From positions 42,771,001 to 42,835,000 of the forward strand of contig NC_070614.1 in assembly GCF_027172205.1 (NCBI RefSeq): a stretch of DNA of 64,000 nucleotides. Reading direction: 5' to 3'. Below are positions 1 to 10,648 of the stretch, piece by piece. The position numbers and the translations under genes were made by a program. Below the pieces are notes generated by a model. That model searched no databases. It was not told the DNA's origin and saw only the letters and a list, made by a program, of their open reading frames with translations. This stretch comes from Podarcis raffonei (lineage: Eukaryota; Chordata; Lepidosauria; Squamata; Lacertidae). How positions within the stretch are numbered: position 1 is the stretch's first letter; the number at the start of each line of letters is the position of its first letter.

Positions 1-148
1 AGACTTTGTGTGGCCCAGCAGTTTTAACCAGGTGAGGTCCATTCATATTTTGTACCATATCTATTACTTCCAGAGTTATTCGCAGTTCCCAATGTTGATA
101 TACAAGCTTGCAAAAGAGAAAACCTTCTCTTCTTTCATTTGTGGACAG

Positions 149-254
149 GTGCAGCCCCTTTCTTTGGGTTACCATAAAACAAAGAAGGAAGGGGAGCCAT
201 TTTGCTGCTATGATTGCATTCTGTGTCCACAAGGGAAGTTTTCCAACCAGATGG
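149..254 (+). pseudogene. V2R cysteine-rich exon (penultimate exon)
   Basis: This exon encodes the cysteine-rich linker that joins the Venus-flytrap ligand domain of a class C vomeronasal type-2 receptor to its seven-helix domain. The reading [14 protein letters not shown]...CPQGKFSNQ is diagnostic. An acceptor AG lies at 147-148 and a donor GTAAGA at 255-260. The exon ends one base into a codon, and that base plus the first two of the 1197 exon make Asp, so the two exons join in frame. V2R exons of this type are usually 124 nt; this one is 106 nt. The missing 18 nt take out the conserved short loop with two cysteines just before GYHKTKKEG. The upstream ligand-domain exons lie outside the window. 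It is treated as part of a broken gene because the next exon carries a stop. Confidence 0.85.
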
Positions 255-1196
255 GTAAGAGACATCATGTACACAGCCTATCAAATGTACTATCATTCAG
301 GTTTTCAGACATTCATTTCCCTTAAATTGAGAACATTCCTCAGAATTCAGTAAAGTTTATGGTTCCTCATATGAGGATACAGCCTGATAAACTTAGCAAT
401 AGCAGTCCCAAGTCATTCAGAGCTGGTCATTATGTACACCAGACAGGGAGGAGAGAAAGAAAAAACACCACTCATTCAGAAGAAGGAGGTATAATGTTTA
501 TTTTGGAAAAAAGCATGATTGCAGAATTGGAACACAATTCTTTTTGACAAACTCTTTTCTTTTAAAGAAAAAACACAAAGGGACTGAGCATATTCAATGT
601 CCAAAGAATGATCTGGTGAGAAGTCATGGAAAATAGAAAAAAGAAAGAATTATTAATTTATATTGTTATATCAGAGCTTTTCAAGCTTTTCATATTGTTG
701 GCACACTTTAGACATTCATCATCATTTCGTGACACAGGAATTCAGTTTTACTAGCAAACTGGAGATTAAACTAACCCCTTATAAGATATAGAGACACATA
801 CATAAATTCTAATAATGAAATGTATGGGGACACAACATATCTCATGATCTGCCCGCTTCGTTTCCAACCCCAGGAGGAGTGTGTGGAGCATTCACTTGAC
901 ACACCTACACACTGCAGCTGACACACTAAAGTGTCACAACACACAGTTTGGAAAACTCTGCTGTATATTTAAAAAAAGTGATTGGACCCATATGTGGATG
1001 TTTGCACATCTATAAATGTGCAACACAATCTTTTTAGGGATCTATTTAAACATTATTTAATCTACTTAGTGATCAATCTATTTCTAGCCAATGAAAGTTT
1101 GACATTTGTAAGTCTGATATTTCATATTACTACAACAACACATATTCTGCTGCAACATATAGAAACCTGATCATGCTGTTTGTTGTTTGTTTTCAG
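255..1196 (+). other. V2R intron
   Basis: This is the 942-bp interval between the two V2R exons, bounded by GTAAGA and a pyrimidine-rich tract ending TTTTCAG at 1190-1196. It is AT-rich. I recognised no gene or repeat family inside it. Confidence 0.7.
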
Positions 1197-2356
1197 ACAT
1201 GGATGAATGCCTTCAGTGCCCACAAGATCATTACCCAAACATGGAACGGGATTCATGCATGCCGAAGGACGTAATTTTCTTGTCTTACGGAGAACCTTTG
1301 GGGATCGCTTTGGCTGTTCTTGCTCTTTCCCTTTCTTTCACCACAGCTTTGGTGCTGTGGATTTTCATTAGGCACCGGGACACTCCCATAGTCAAAGCCA
1401 ACAACCGCAACCTCTCCTACACTCTCCTCACCTCCCTCTTTCTCGCCTTCCTTTGTGCTTTGCTATTCATCGGTCGACCTTAGAAAGTGACATGTCTCCT
1501 TCGACAAACAGCATTTGGCACCATCTTTTCAGTGGCAGTTTCTTGTGTGTTGGCCAAGACAATCATTGTGGTCCTTGCTTTCAGGGTCACCAAACCAGGT
1601 TCCAGGATGAGGAAATGGGTGGGGAAACAGCAGGCCACCTCCATTGTTCTTTCCTGCTCCCTGATTCAAGCTGTTCTTTGTTGCGTATGGCTGGCAACGT
1701 CTTCCCCATTCCCAGATTTTGATATGCACTCTGTGACTAAAGAAATTGTTCTGCAATGTAATGAAGGCTCAGTCACCATGTTCTACAGTGTCTTGGGCTT
1801 TATGGGCTTGCTAGCCATTGTCAGCTTCACTGTAGCTACCAAGCCAGGCTCCAGAATGAGGAGATGGGTGGGGAAACATGTGGCCATCTCCATTGTTCTT
1901 TTCAGTTTCCTCATTCAAATGATGATGTGTACTGCCTGGCTGATAGTTGCTCCCCCACTCCCTGATTTAGACAAACACTCAGGGACTAAAGAAATTGTAC
2001 TGCAATGTAATGAAGGATCAGTCACCATGTTCTACTGTGTCTTGGGCTTCATGGGAATGCTGGCCATGGTCAGTTTCACTGTGGCTTTCCTAGTTAGGAA
2101 GTTACCAGACAGTTTTAATGAAGCCAAGTTCATCACCTTCAGCATGCTGGTATTTTGCAGTGTGTGGCTATCCTTTGTTCCCACCTATCTGAGCACAAGA
2201 GGAAAATATATGGTGGCTGTGGAGATCTTCTCCATCTTAGCCTCCAGTGCTGGTTTACTAAGCTGTATATTTTCCCCAAAGTGTTATATTATTCTGGTGA
2301 GGCCTCAGCTGAACAGCAGGGAGCAATTAAGAAGAAGAAATGATAGACATATCTAA
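1197..2356 (+). pseudogene. V2R seven-transmembrane exon, with duplicated TM4-TM5
   Basis: This is the last exon of a vomeronasal type-2 (class C GPCR, pheromone) receptor. It runs from DMDECLQCPQDHYPN through TM1 (EPLGIALAVLAL), the PIVKANNRNLSYTLL loop and TM2, the [10 protein letters not shown]3 start, [10 protein letters not shown] before TM5, [15 protein letters not shown] (TM6), [19 protein letters not shown] and FSPKCYIIL (TM7), to TAA at 2354-2356. One in-frame TAG at 1481-1483 replaces the residue after GRP at the end of TM2; reading continues in the same frame on both sides. Residues equivalent to TM4-ECL2-TM5 occur twice in a row (1589-1837 and 1838-2086), so a read-through product would have nine hydrophobic helices. 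A polyadenylation signal AATAAA lies at 2432. This is a pseudogene, or possibly a null allele if the stop is polymorphic. Confidence 0.92.
1589..2086 (+). repeat. Two 249-bp in-frame tandem units inside the V2R exon
   Basis: Unit 1 (1589-1837) and unit 2 (1838-2086) each encode 83 residues, starting TKPGSRMR and ending VSFTVA. They cover the end of intracellular loop 2, TM4, extracellular loop 2 and TM5. By hand alignment about 60 of 83 residues match. Sequence after unit 2 resumes the normal order with [10 protein letters not shown]. The divergence is too high for a recent simple slippage. Confidence 0.93.
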
Positions 2357-2508
2357 CATTCTGTAGCCCTTATACATCTTAAATCAGCTGTGATAAAGCA
2401 ATGGGATATTTGCAGCTATTTTTATTCCCTCAATAAAATGTAAATGGAATGCAATCTGTATGCTTACTTGATGAATAATTCTTTATAAATCTGTGATATA
2501 TTTTTGTT

Positions 2509-2686
2509 AAATTCCTCTGTTCTAACATATCTGAGCATATAAGGATAATATACAGAATGGCTGCTGTGGAGATCTTGGCCTCCAGTGCTGGGTTACTGGA
2601 CTTCATATGTTCCCCAAAATGTCTTTTAATTGTGTCGAGGACTGAACTGAACAAAAGGCAGCAGCTTAGAAAAATAAAGAATTGAC
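2509..2686 (+). pseudogene. 3' fragment of a second V2R
   Basis: This aligns with the last ~170 bases of the V2R exon above: the TYLS region, the [11 protein letters not shown] stretch of TM7, CSPKC, and the basic tail ending at a TGA at 2684-2686. It lacks everything upstream of TM6 and has several frame-breaking changes. It is probably the remnant of a neighbouring V2R in a former tandem array. Confidence 0.75.
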
Positions 2687-3174
2687 GCAACTGTCTTGTT
2701 CATTATCATATTCAATTGCCACCATCATGTTATATTTTAATTGGAATGGAGGTCTAAATCACTGTTTGGATTTTTCTGCCAATTTTGAATATTTGAAAAA
2801 CAATGTCCTTCTAGAGGCTTGGATCTTTCAAGTTATTCAAAACTATTTCAGTTGCATGGTGCCTGAGGTGATATACTTGATTGTTTTAGAAAGTTTATGA
2901 CCTGGTAAATCTATAGCCAGCTGCAGGGTATGTCACCCAATATAAAGTTAATTTCTGGAGCTGTAAGGGGTTTTTTTTTAGGTTTTTTTTTATTTAAAAA
3001 ATCCTTTAATTTGTAAACCCCATTGATTCCAATCTGGTGAATGAGCATGATCTACTTGCTCTGCAGAATGAGAAATGTTTAGCTATTGGGAGTAGGGGTG
3101 CATCAAGAGGTAGCAGTTTTGCCTTCTATTCTTTCTATACCATCAAATCTGACTTCAAAAAGGTTGGTTATGCC
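2687..3174. other. Intergenic, nothing recognised
   Basis: AT-rich sequence. I saw no open frame with a recognisable product and no clear repeat family. Confidence 0.5.
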
Positions 3175-3522
3175 TGAAGGTCCCAGGCCACAGAGAGGTT
3201 AGGCTGGCCTCAACTAGAGCCAGGGCTTTCTCGGCTGTGGCTAAAATCTGGTGGAACGCTCTGTCACAAGAGACTAGGGCCCTGTGGGACCTGACATCTT
3301 TCCGCCGGCCCTGCAAGACAGAGCTGTTCCACCAGGCCTTTGGTCAGGGCGCAGCCTGACTCCCTCCTCTGGCAGCCTGCACAGAATTTTGCTTAACGGT
3401 TGCCATCAATTTGATTTTAATTAATTTTTATAATGAAATGTTTTTAGAATGTTGGATTATTTGATTGTTGTTAGCTGCCCTGAGCCCGGCTTTGGCTGGG
3501 GAGGGCAGGATATAAATATAAA

Positions 3523-3565
<43 letters not shown>

Positions 3566-3566
3566 G
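3175..3566 (+). mobile_element. LINE 3' end (CR1/L2-like) with (ATT)n tail
   Basis: A frame reading RAFSAVAKIWWNAL...TSFRRPCKTELFHQAFG resembles the C-terminus of CR1/L2-clade reverse transcriptase proteins. A 3' untranslated part with a GGATATAAATA-type end and an ATT microsatellite at about 3525-3565 follow. It is a 5'-truncated copy. Confidence 0.7.
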
Positions 3567-4164
3567 TTCATGGCTGTTGTTGTTTTTTGTTAAGGGAGTG
3601 ATTGTAGAAAATCTCAAACTCTACCATCTTCCATTTTAAATTATGGAACCCGAAGCTTGATGGTTCAAAAGAATATTACGTAAATGAGCAGACTGTCTAC
3701 GCCGCTCAAGATTAGGTACTGCAAATCTGCAATAAATTGACAGTTTTATTTTCAACCCCTTTTCCAACGATCCCTAACATGAAATTAATTCACAGCTGCC
3801 ACACATGGCTCCACAATTTCACCAAGCTGTCTACTATTAAGCCAACATCTCTTTCCATGCCAGTTCACACCTAATTAGTGTGTATGTGAAGTTAGGATTT
3901 TTGGTCCCATTGTGAATCAATTTACTCTTATTTACCCTGAGTAACATTTCTGCCCCTCCTCAATTTAATGCACATTTATGCAGTGGGGAAAGACTCTTTT
4001 GGAGCTCCTCACAATCCCCTTTTGTTTTTACCACCCTGAACAGTTGGGTGTCTTCAACTCAAAATAACAGATAATTGCCTGTGTGGAATTACCCATGTTT
4101 CACTATAGCAAATGAAGATGTTCCGTCCCAAAAGAGAGTTTGTTTTAGTGGATAATGAGAACAT
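3567..4164. other. Intergenic, nothing recognised
   Basis: Unique-looking sequence between the LINE tail and the upstream module of the first OR. No gene was seen. Confidence 0.4.
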
Positions 4165-4320
4165 TCCTTAGAGACACATCTCCAAGGGCTGCTGAATATT
4201 TAACAGCAGCATTCAAGCGTTAGTCCACAGACAAGTCTACCATCTCCTTCTAAAAGACACAGGAAACAACTATATATTTCTTTTCACAATCTGTGAACTC
4301 CGACACAGCCAGGGTGGTGA
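4165..4320 (+). promoter_or_regulatory. Putative promoter and first exon of the OR at 5927
   Basis: An EBF-like core CTCCAAGGG (4180-4188) is followed by AATATTTAAC and GCATTCAAG, matching in order the module upstream of the minus-strand OR (12298-12412). A TATA-like TATATATTT lies at 4271-4279. A donor-like GTGAGCC starts at 4317, in the same context as the donors upstream of the ORs at 26823 and 32715. The inferred intron to the acceptor at 5926 is about 1.6 kb. Confidence 0.4.
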
Positions 4321-4533
4321 GCCTTCTGCTGGAGGGATTGACTCCTTACATGCTACTGAGGTACATAAATTGATACCTTTAACAAGGCAAAGGAGACTGT
4401 GGTAAGAGACCAGAGGGGATGTATTTCAATGGGTAGCCCTATTCAGAAAGATTATGGGCAAGGAAATGTTGACACATCAATATGGCGCATCATCTGAGAC
4501 AAAGAGGAAAGTAGGAGAGAAAGATCTTTACTT

Positions 4534-4739
4534 ACTTACTTACTTACTTACTTATGTATTTATACCATTTCTACCACACTCATAATCTAAAAAAGATCCC
4601 AGAGAAGCTTACAGAACAATGACAGCAGCAGCAGCAACAACAACAACAACATCGACAACATCGACAACATCATCATCATCAACATCGACAACATCATCAT
4701 CATCATAATGTCTCAGAGGGAGGGAGGGAGGGAGGGAGG

Positions 4740-4775
<36 letters not shown>

Positions 4776-4948
4776 AGTACAGGGCTCTCAGATGAAATCC
4801 TCAGAGTTGTTATCCAACAGCATACAGAGTGCTAAAACTTGTCCACCCCTGATTTCTTACTAAATCGGGATGGTTCACAACAACAAAAAATACAAAATAA
4901 GAACACAAATTACATAATACATAAACAAACAAACAAACAAACAAACAA
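4534..4948. repeat. Microsatellite cluster
   Basis: In succession: CTTA repeats (about 4530-4555), CAG/CAA/ATC trinucleotides (about 4622-4705), GGGA then GA repeats (about 4709-4772), and AAAC repeats (about 4924-4948). Some of these probably tail decayed retroelements. Confidence 0.8.
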
Positions 4949-5271
4949 TACACTAGCACTAGATTCCTACACACATAAAAAGAAATGGCTATGTTGATGA
5001 CAACAGATGCTTAAGGAAGTCCACTCCTATGGACTACAAGGGTGTTTCAAAGAAATAAGAACATAGGTAGTCAACAGGATGCACTTCAGATTATGATGGA
5101 CTACAACTCTCATGAACCTGGACCATTGGTTATCTGGGCTGGAACTGATGGGAGTGGGGAGTCCAACATAATCTGGGAAATGCCATTTAGATATTCCATG
5201 TTCTCACATACCATTCTGATAATGATATGGTGATGCACATTTCAGCGGTCATAGGTAAGTTTAGAATACTT

Positions 5272-5436
5272 GGGAAGGGCCATAGTTCAATGGTAGACCA
5301 ACTGCTTTGCATACAGAGTATCTCTGGGGCACCTCACTGGAAACCTCAGAAGCTGCTGCCCATCAGTGTGGACCATTTTGAGGAAAAAGGACCAATGGCC
5401 CAACTTGGTATAAGGCAGCTTCCTATATTCTTCTGA
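5272..5436 (+). mobile_element. tRNA-derived SINE
   Basis: It starts with a tRNA-like A-box region (CATAGTTCAATGGTAGA) and the CTTTGCATACAGAG stretch, and ends in the family's typical TATAAGGCAGCTTCCTAT tail. The same family recurs at 17624, 19606 (minus), 22210, 48237 (minus), 61072 (minus) and 61300. Confidence 0.8.
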
Positions 5437-5926
5437 AACTTTACATATTTTGGTCCTAAGAGGTATAATTCAGCTATAATTTAGCTACCTACCTGTATAT
5501 CTGTCTTTAAGTCTTTATCTATGTGCTATTGACTACTTTATTATGTTCATAATTTAGAGAATCTTCTGATTAAGTGGCCTATGATTTTCCCCTCAATAAA
5601 TAAATATAAATTAAATGGATGCAACACAATTACTTGTTATGCCTCATAACTGATATGCAATCTCAAGAATAAGTATATGTAATCTAAAATGAAGGAGGCA
5701 GAATATTCTGCTGCCCTCCTTAAAAGCAGCATGCCTGGTTAGTCTTTGCTTTTCAATGAAAGCAGAGGGGGAGACCCTGGTTTGTAGTAGTGTTTTCCTC
5801 TCAGCCTAAGGATTTATTCCCTTAGCACACACCATCCACAAATGATAAGCTTGCTGAGTCTACAGGCAGACAGGGAGATGATACTCGCTCTTGGTATGTG
5901 ACTGTGTTTCTGTTTTGTGATTGCAG

Positions 5927-6889
5927 ATGGAGATGGCCAATGGGACTGATGTCACAGAATTCATTTTGCTAGGATTTGGAGGTGGGCCAAAGAAGCATTT
6001 GCTGCTCCTCATTTTTTTGACCACTTTTTATGTGCTGACTTTGGCTGAGAACATGACCATTATCACCTTGGTCGTTCTAGACTCCCAGTTGTCACGACTT
6101 CCCATGTATCTCCTTCTGGGCAGCTTCTCCTGGCTGGAGATATGCTATGTGAGCACCACTATACCTCGCATGCTCTTTGACCTAATAACCCTTCATGGGA
6201 AGATCTCTTTCCAGGCTTGCTTCCTCCAGTTCTACATCTTTTTTTCTCTTGGTTGCACTGAGGACTTCTTCCTCTCTGCCATGGCTTTGGATCGGTATTT
6301 AGCCATATGCCACCCACTGCGTTACCCACAAATTATGTCCCAGAATGCCTGCTATGCCCTGATGGCTACCTGTTGGATCCTTGGCTTCCTGTGGAACATT
6401 GTCCCAGTGACTTTGATCTCCAAGATGTCCTTCTGTGGACCAAACGTCATTGACCATTTGTTGTGTGATCCTGGGCCACTTCTGTCTCTGGCCTGCCCTC
6501 CACTAGGAAATGCTCCTTTCATCTATCAGATATTCGTAAATGTTGTGATTTTGGGTAACTTATTGTGTGTCATCCTGTCCTATGGTGCAGTGATTCTCTC
6601 TCTGATGAAAACCTCTAGCCAAGGAAGTCGTAAGAAGGCTTTCTCCACCATATTCTTCCACCTAATGGTGGTGACGATTTTTTATGGTTCTGTGGCAGGG
6701 GTATACTTATCTGCTCCAGGTGGAGAAAGCAACTCAGAGGTCACAAAGGCAGCAACAGTCTTTTATGCTGCCGTCACACCTGTCCTCAACCCACTGATCT
6801 ACTGTCTGAGGAATGATAAGATCAAAGAGGCAGCAGGGAGGTTGTTGAAGAGAATGGAGAAATGTTGGTGCCCTGGAGAATATCGATAG
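5927..6889 (+). CDS. Olfactory receptor, class II, family-11-like (320 aa)
   Basis: An intact single-exon odorant receptor: a seven-helix rhodopsin-like GPCR of the ciliary membrane of olfactory neurons, presumed to signal through Golf. The sequence shows an N-glycosylation site N5-G-T, PMY at 59-61, the TM3 cysteine C98, LDRYLAICHPLRY from 121, loop-2 cysteines C170, C180 and C190 in FCGPNVIDHLLCDPGPLLSLAC-like context, KAFST at 237-241 and PLIYCLRN at 289-296. The loop-2 pattern fits OR family 11 best. TM1 has AEN where most ORs have GN. The ATG at 5927 is chosen because a splice acceptor (TTGCAG) touches it and the N-terminus then matches its paralogues; the extra in-frame codons upstream belong to the intron. 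AATAAA occurs at 7268. Confidence 0.95.
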   Translation: MEMANGTDVTEFILLGFGGGPKKHLLLLIFLTTFYVLTLAENMTIITLVVLDSQLSRLPMYLLLGSFSWLEICYVSTTIPRMLFDLITLHGKISFQACFLQFYIFFSLGCTEDFFLSAMALDRYLAICHPLRYPQIMSQNACYALMATCWILGFLWNIVPVTLISKMSFCGPNVIDHLLCDPGPLLSLACPPLGNAPFIYQIFVNVVILGNLLCVILSYGAVILSLMKTSSQGSRKKAFSTIFFHLMVVTIFYGSVAGVYLSAPGGESNSEVTKAATVFYAAVTPVLNPLIYCLRNDKIKEAAGRLLKRMEKCWCPGEYR

Positions 6890-8102
6890 TGTAAAATTTT
6901 TGGAAGAAAAAAAGAAGGAGAAGCAGAACACCAGCCTTCCACAATCAAAATTGTGGTAGGTTGGGCTGTTGCACTTATTATAGCAGATGGGTGTATCACA
7001 TTTCTGAAATATATAATTTTTTACATGGAATTCTTGCTGCTAGAAGTATGATGCATTGGCCAGTTTATACTAGCATGGTTTTGTCTTTGTCTTTGTTTTA
7101 CTTAAGAGAATATTCAAAAATGGTATTTCCTGAATGTGTCACAAAGCAAGAGGGTTAAGAAAGAAAGAAGGAAGGCACAGATTAAGGAAGCAGCTACCAG
7201 CAAGTGGCTCAGCACAAACAGTACAGAGACCAAGCAGGAGGGAGAGAAAGAGAATGCCAGCTGGTTTAAATAAAGGCCATCATTTTCTGTTACTCCTGCC
7301 TGATTATTATAAAAAGTGCATATAATGATAATTAGCACAACTCAAAACATTCTCTACTTTCAGTCTTGCTTTGAATATGTTTCCTTCAAGTGCTGAACTT
7401 GGGATGGGCTGTGCCAATTGTTTTGTAACCAAATCACACCCACCACAATGAACAAAAGGGAGGTCTCTGGATAATTGGCAAAGTATGGAAAACTTAGAAG
7501 GTGGGGGGAGGATAAAAACTCCCTCCAAAACAAGAGGTGGGGCAGGGGCGGGGTGTAAATGTTAAAGTTTAATATGCATAATATGTAACGTTTGTATGCA
7601 TGCACTGAAGTTAAAATTTATGTAGAGATTTGCACTCTGGCGATCTTCAAAAAGACACCAGGAGGATACATCACACATGTGACATCATGTATGTGGGATG
7701 CCTGTCCCCCCCCATGTTGTGCCCAACTTGACGCGCCTAAGATTGAAGGGCAGTATACAAATTTAAAATACTACTACTAATACTACTACTTACTAATGTT
7801 ATTAATGGCTACTAGACACTATGGCTACAGTCTCCCAACACTGTTGTGTTGCTGGAAGACACAAATGGGGAGAGTTGTTGTTATTGTTGTTATGCTTATG
7901 TGTTTACACATAGGCATCTGCTTGGTCCGTGAGAAGAGGATGCTAGTCTACATGGCCCCTGGACTCATCCAGTTAAGTTCTTATGTCCTGTGCTGTTTAA
8001 CATCTACAGTGTATGAAACAGGTCATCTAAAGATATAGAGCAAATAGAAAAGAGTACTTGGCTACATTAACATGGATATTAAATCTAACGAATTAGTAAC
8101 AT

Positions 8103-8133
<31 letters not shown>

Positions 8134-9688
8134 GTCCACCTCACCTCATGATCACTTAATGTCTGCAGATCTTGAAGCTGTTTACAATAAAGAAACATTT
8201 TAAAATGTAATCCAAATCTATAAATATACAATGAGCACAGTTTCAAATGATTTTTTTATTAAGAAAAATTGCAAAATATTACACAATATACACAATTTTA
8301 AACTGTTCATGCTTATATTGCAGCCAGATGGATCACTTCACAACAATGAAAGGCCTAAGTTTGGATATGTGTATGTTTGTGTGTATGTCTATAGAGTGGT
8401 ACCTCAGGTTAAGAACTTAATTCATTCTGGAGGTCCGTTCTTAACCTGAAACTGTTCTTAACCTGAGGTACCACTTTAGCTAATGGGGCCTCCCGCTGCC
8501 GCCGTGCCACTGCCACGCGATTTCTGTTCTCATCCTGAAGGAAAGTTCTTAACTCGAGGTACTATTTCTGGGTTAGCGGAGTTTGTAACCTGAAGCATCT
8601 GTAACCTGAAGTGTCTGTAACCCGAGGTACCACTGTATCTATATAGGCTTATAGCCATTCCAGAACAGTTAACCCACCAAAAAGATTTATTCAAGGGACA
8701 ATCAATACCAGGCCTATTCTTAGTGTGGCATCACTTTACCCTTTATACAAATAAAAGAGACTCTGCAAAACACCCACCCACCACAAATTACAGTATACAC
8801 AGATTTGGAACAAAGACTAATAATGAGTAAACATAAGTGATAAGAACTAGAAATTGACAGAGGTTTTCTCGTCCAATAACAGCTCACTAGGATGATCTAT
8901 CTCTGCTTCCTGTTGCATCTGTTAAGAAAATCAGTGACCCTGTCTGCTTTATGCCAACATCCTCAGTGTTTCCATAAGACCCCCTGGGAGATATGTACCA
9001 AAAACCATCATTTTGCAATGACATTTGTCTTTGTTATTAAAGTGAAAATAATTAGAATTTACTCCAAATGCGGGGTGGGGGTCCTCAGCCACACTCCTCT
9101 TCCCAAGTCACACTCTCACTAACCCTGCTTCACACCCCAAGTGTTTTTCCCTTGATGGAATGTGCCCTTGAACTTAGCTGATGCCTCTTGCTTGTTTGGC
9201 TGGAGAACAGAGAAGGTTGTGTGAATGTGTATGGAAACTAACCCACAATACAAAGCTAGAATTCACATTTGGTGCTCTGCCTGCTTTCACCTCTGGCCCT
9301 GCCCACTCCTATGTGCTCCTCTGGAAGTTTGACAAGAAGGCAACACAGCCTTTGGTCTGAATAGGCTTCCCAACCCTGATGTTATCATGGGTGGTGAGAT
9401 TCATTTCATTATAATTTAGCAACTGGCCATCAGACAAATTGTGAAAAATCCCAACAAATGGTTTCGGGTTTCTTCTTAAAGCTAAGAACTGAACTGCCTT
9501 GTCGGGGAATGTGGTCATCAGGTAACTATGAACTCATTCCTGATTTCTTATCATACCTTAGATTGTTTTGGTGTGCTGTGCAAAACACATCAGCAGAGAA
9601 AGTTGCTTCTCTCTATACAGCTTTGTACATATCAGCTGTACATACTTGGGTACTTTGCTTTGTTGTTGTTCCCTCCTCTCCCCACTTT
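6890..9688. other. Intergenic between convergent OR genes
   Basis: It contains a SINE-like tail fragment at about 7903-7988 (a SINE-family ATAGGCATCTGC...CTTATG pattern), a TTTA microsatellite at 8101-8133 at the end of a probable decayed retroelement, and the MITE at 8394. No other gene was recognised in the rest. Confidence 0.5.
8394..8635 (+). mobile_element. TA-flanked MITE, copy A
   Basis: The terminal inverted repeats (GTGGTACCTCAGGTTA at the left, the GAGGTACCAC type at the right) are flanked by TA at 8392-8393 and 8636-8637. This is a non-autonomous DNA transposon of Tc1/mariner-type target preference with no coding capacity. Same orientation as copy C (30689); opposite to copies B, D and E. 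Confidence 0.85.
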
Positions 9689-10648
9689 TTAAGTTATTTG
9701 CTTTCTCCCCAGTGACCTCACCTTTCTCCTCAGCAACCTGCCCACTGCCTCTTTCACCTGATCATTCCTCAAGCAGTAGATCAAAGGGTTGAGAAAGGGT
9801 GTGATGGCTGTGTAGAAGAGGGTCACTGCCTTGGTGACCTCTGATTGGCTTTCTCCACCTGGAATCAAGTACATCCCTGCAACTGAGCCGTAGAAAAGTG
9901 TGACCACCACAATGTGGAATGATATGGTGGAGAAGGCCTTCCTACGATTACCTTGGCTAGAGGTTTTCATCAGGGTGAGAATTACAGTGCTGTAGGAGAG
10001 CACAACAAAGGAGACATTGCCTATAATCAGACCATTGAGGCAAATCTGGCTGAAGAGGGGAGCATTTCCGAGTGGAGGGCATGCCAGGGCCAGAATTGGT
10101 CCAGGATCGCACAAGAAGTGGTCAATGGTATTAGATCCACAGAAGGACAACAGGGAGATCAAAACTGCTGGGACAAGGTACCACAGGAAACCAACAACCC
10201 AACATAGAGCTACCAGAGTGTAGCAGAAGTGTGGGGACATTATGTGTGGGTAGCGTAGTGGGCAGCAGATAGCCAAGTACCGGTCCAAGGCCATGGTTGA
10301 GAGGAAGAAGCATTCAGTACAACCAAGTGAAAAGAAAATGTAGAACTGGAGGAAGCACTCATGGAAAGAAATGACCCCATGAGGGGAAGCTAGGTCAAAA
10401 AGCATGCGAGGCACAGTGGTGGATACGTAGCACATCTCTAGCCAGGAGAAGTTGCTCAGTAGAATATACATGGGAAGTTGAGCCAAGTGGTTGTCTAGAA
10501 ACACCAGTGTGATAATGGTGATGTTCTCCACCAAAGTGAGCATGTATAGAATGGTGAAAAAAATGAGGAGCAGGAACCGTTTGTGCTGTCCAATTCCAAA
10601 TCCCAGCAAAATGAATTCTTGGACAGAAGTCGTATTGTCCACCTCCAT
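9689..10648 (-). CDS. Olfactory receptor, class II, family-11-like (319 aa)
   Basis: An intact OR, and the only one here on the minus strand. It shows N-glycosylation site N5-T-T, PMY 59-61, C98, LDRYLAIC 121-128, loop-2 cysteines 170/180/190, KAFST 237-241 and NPLIYCLRN 287-295. The usual AICHP is AICCP (Cys at 129). TM1 reads VEN like the other members. The start at 10648-10646 directly follows a splice acceptor (GATTCCAG read on the minus strand). Its likely promoter lies at 12298-12412. It is convergent with the OR at 5927, and the two upstream modules resemble each other, so the pair may descend from an inverted duplication. Confidence 0.95.
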   Translation of the reverse strand: MEVDNTTSVQEFILLGFGIGQHKRFLLLIFFTILYMLTLVENITIITLVFLDNHLAQLPMYILLSNFSWLEMCYVSTTVPRMLFDLASPHGVISFHECFLQFYIFFSLGCTECFFLSTMALDRYLAICCPLRYPHIMSPHFCYTLVALCWVVGFLWYLVPAVLISLLSFCGSNTIDHFLCDPGPILALACPPLGNAPLFSQICLNGLIIGNVSFVVLSYSTVILTLMKTSSQGNRRKAFSTISFHIVVVTLFYGSVAGMYLIPGGESQSEVTKAVTLFYTAITPFLNPLIYCLRNDQVKEAVGRLLRRKVRSLGRKQIT

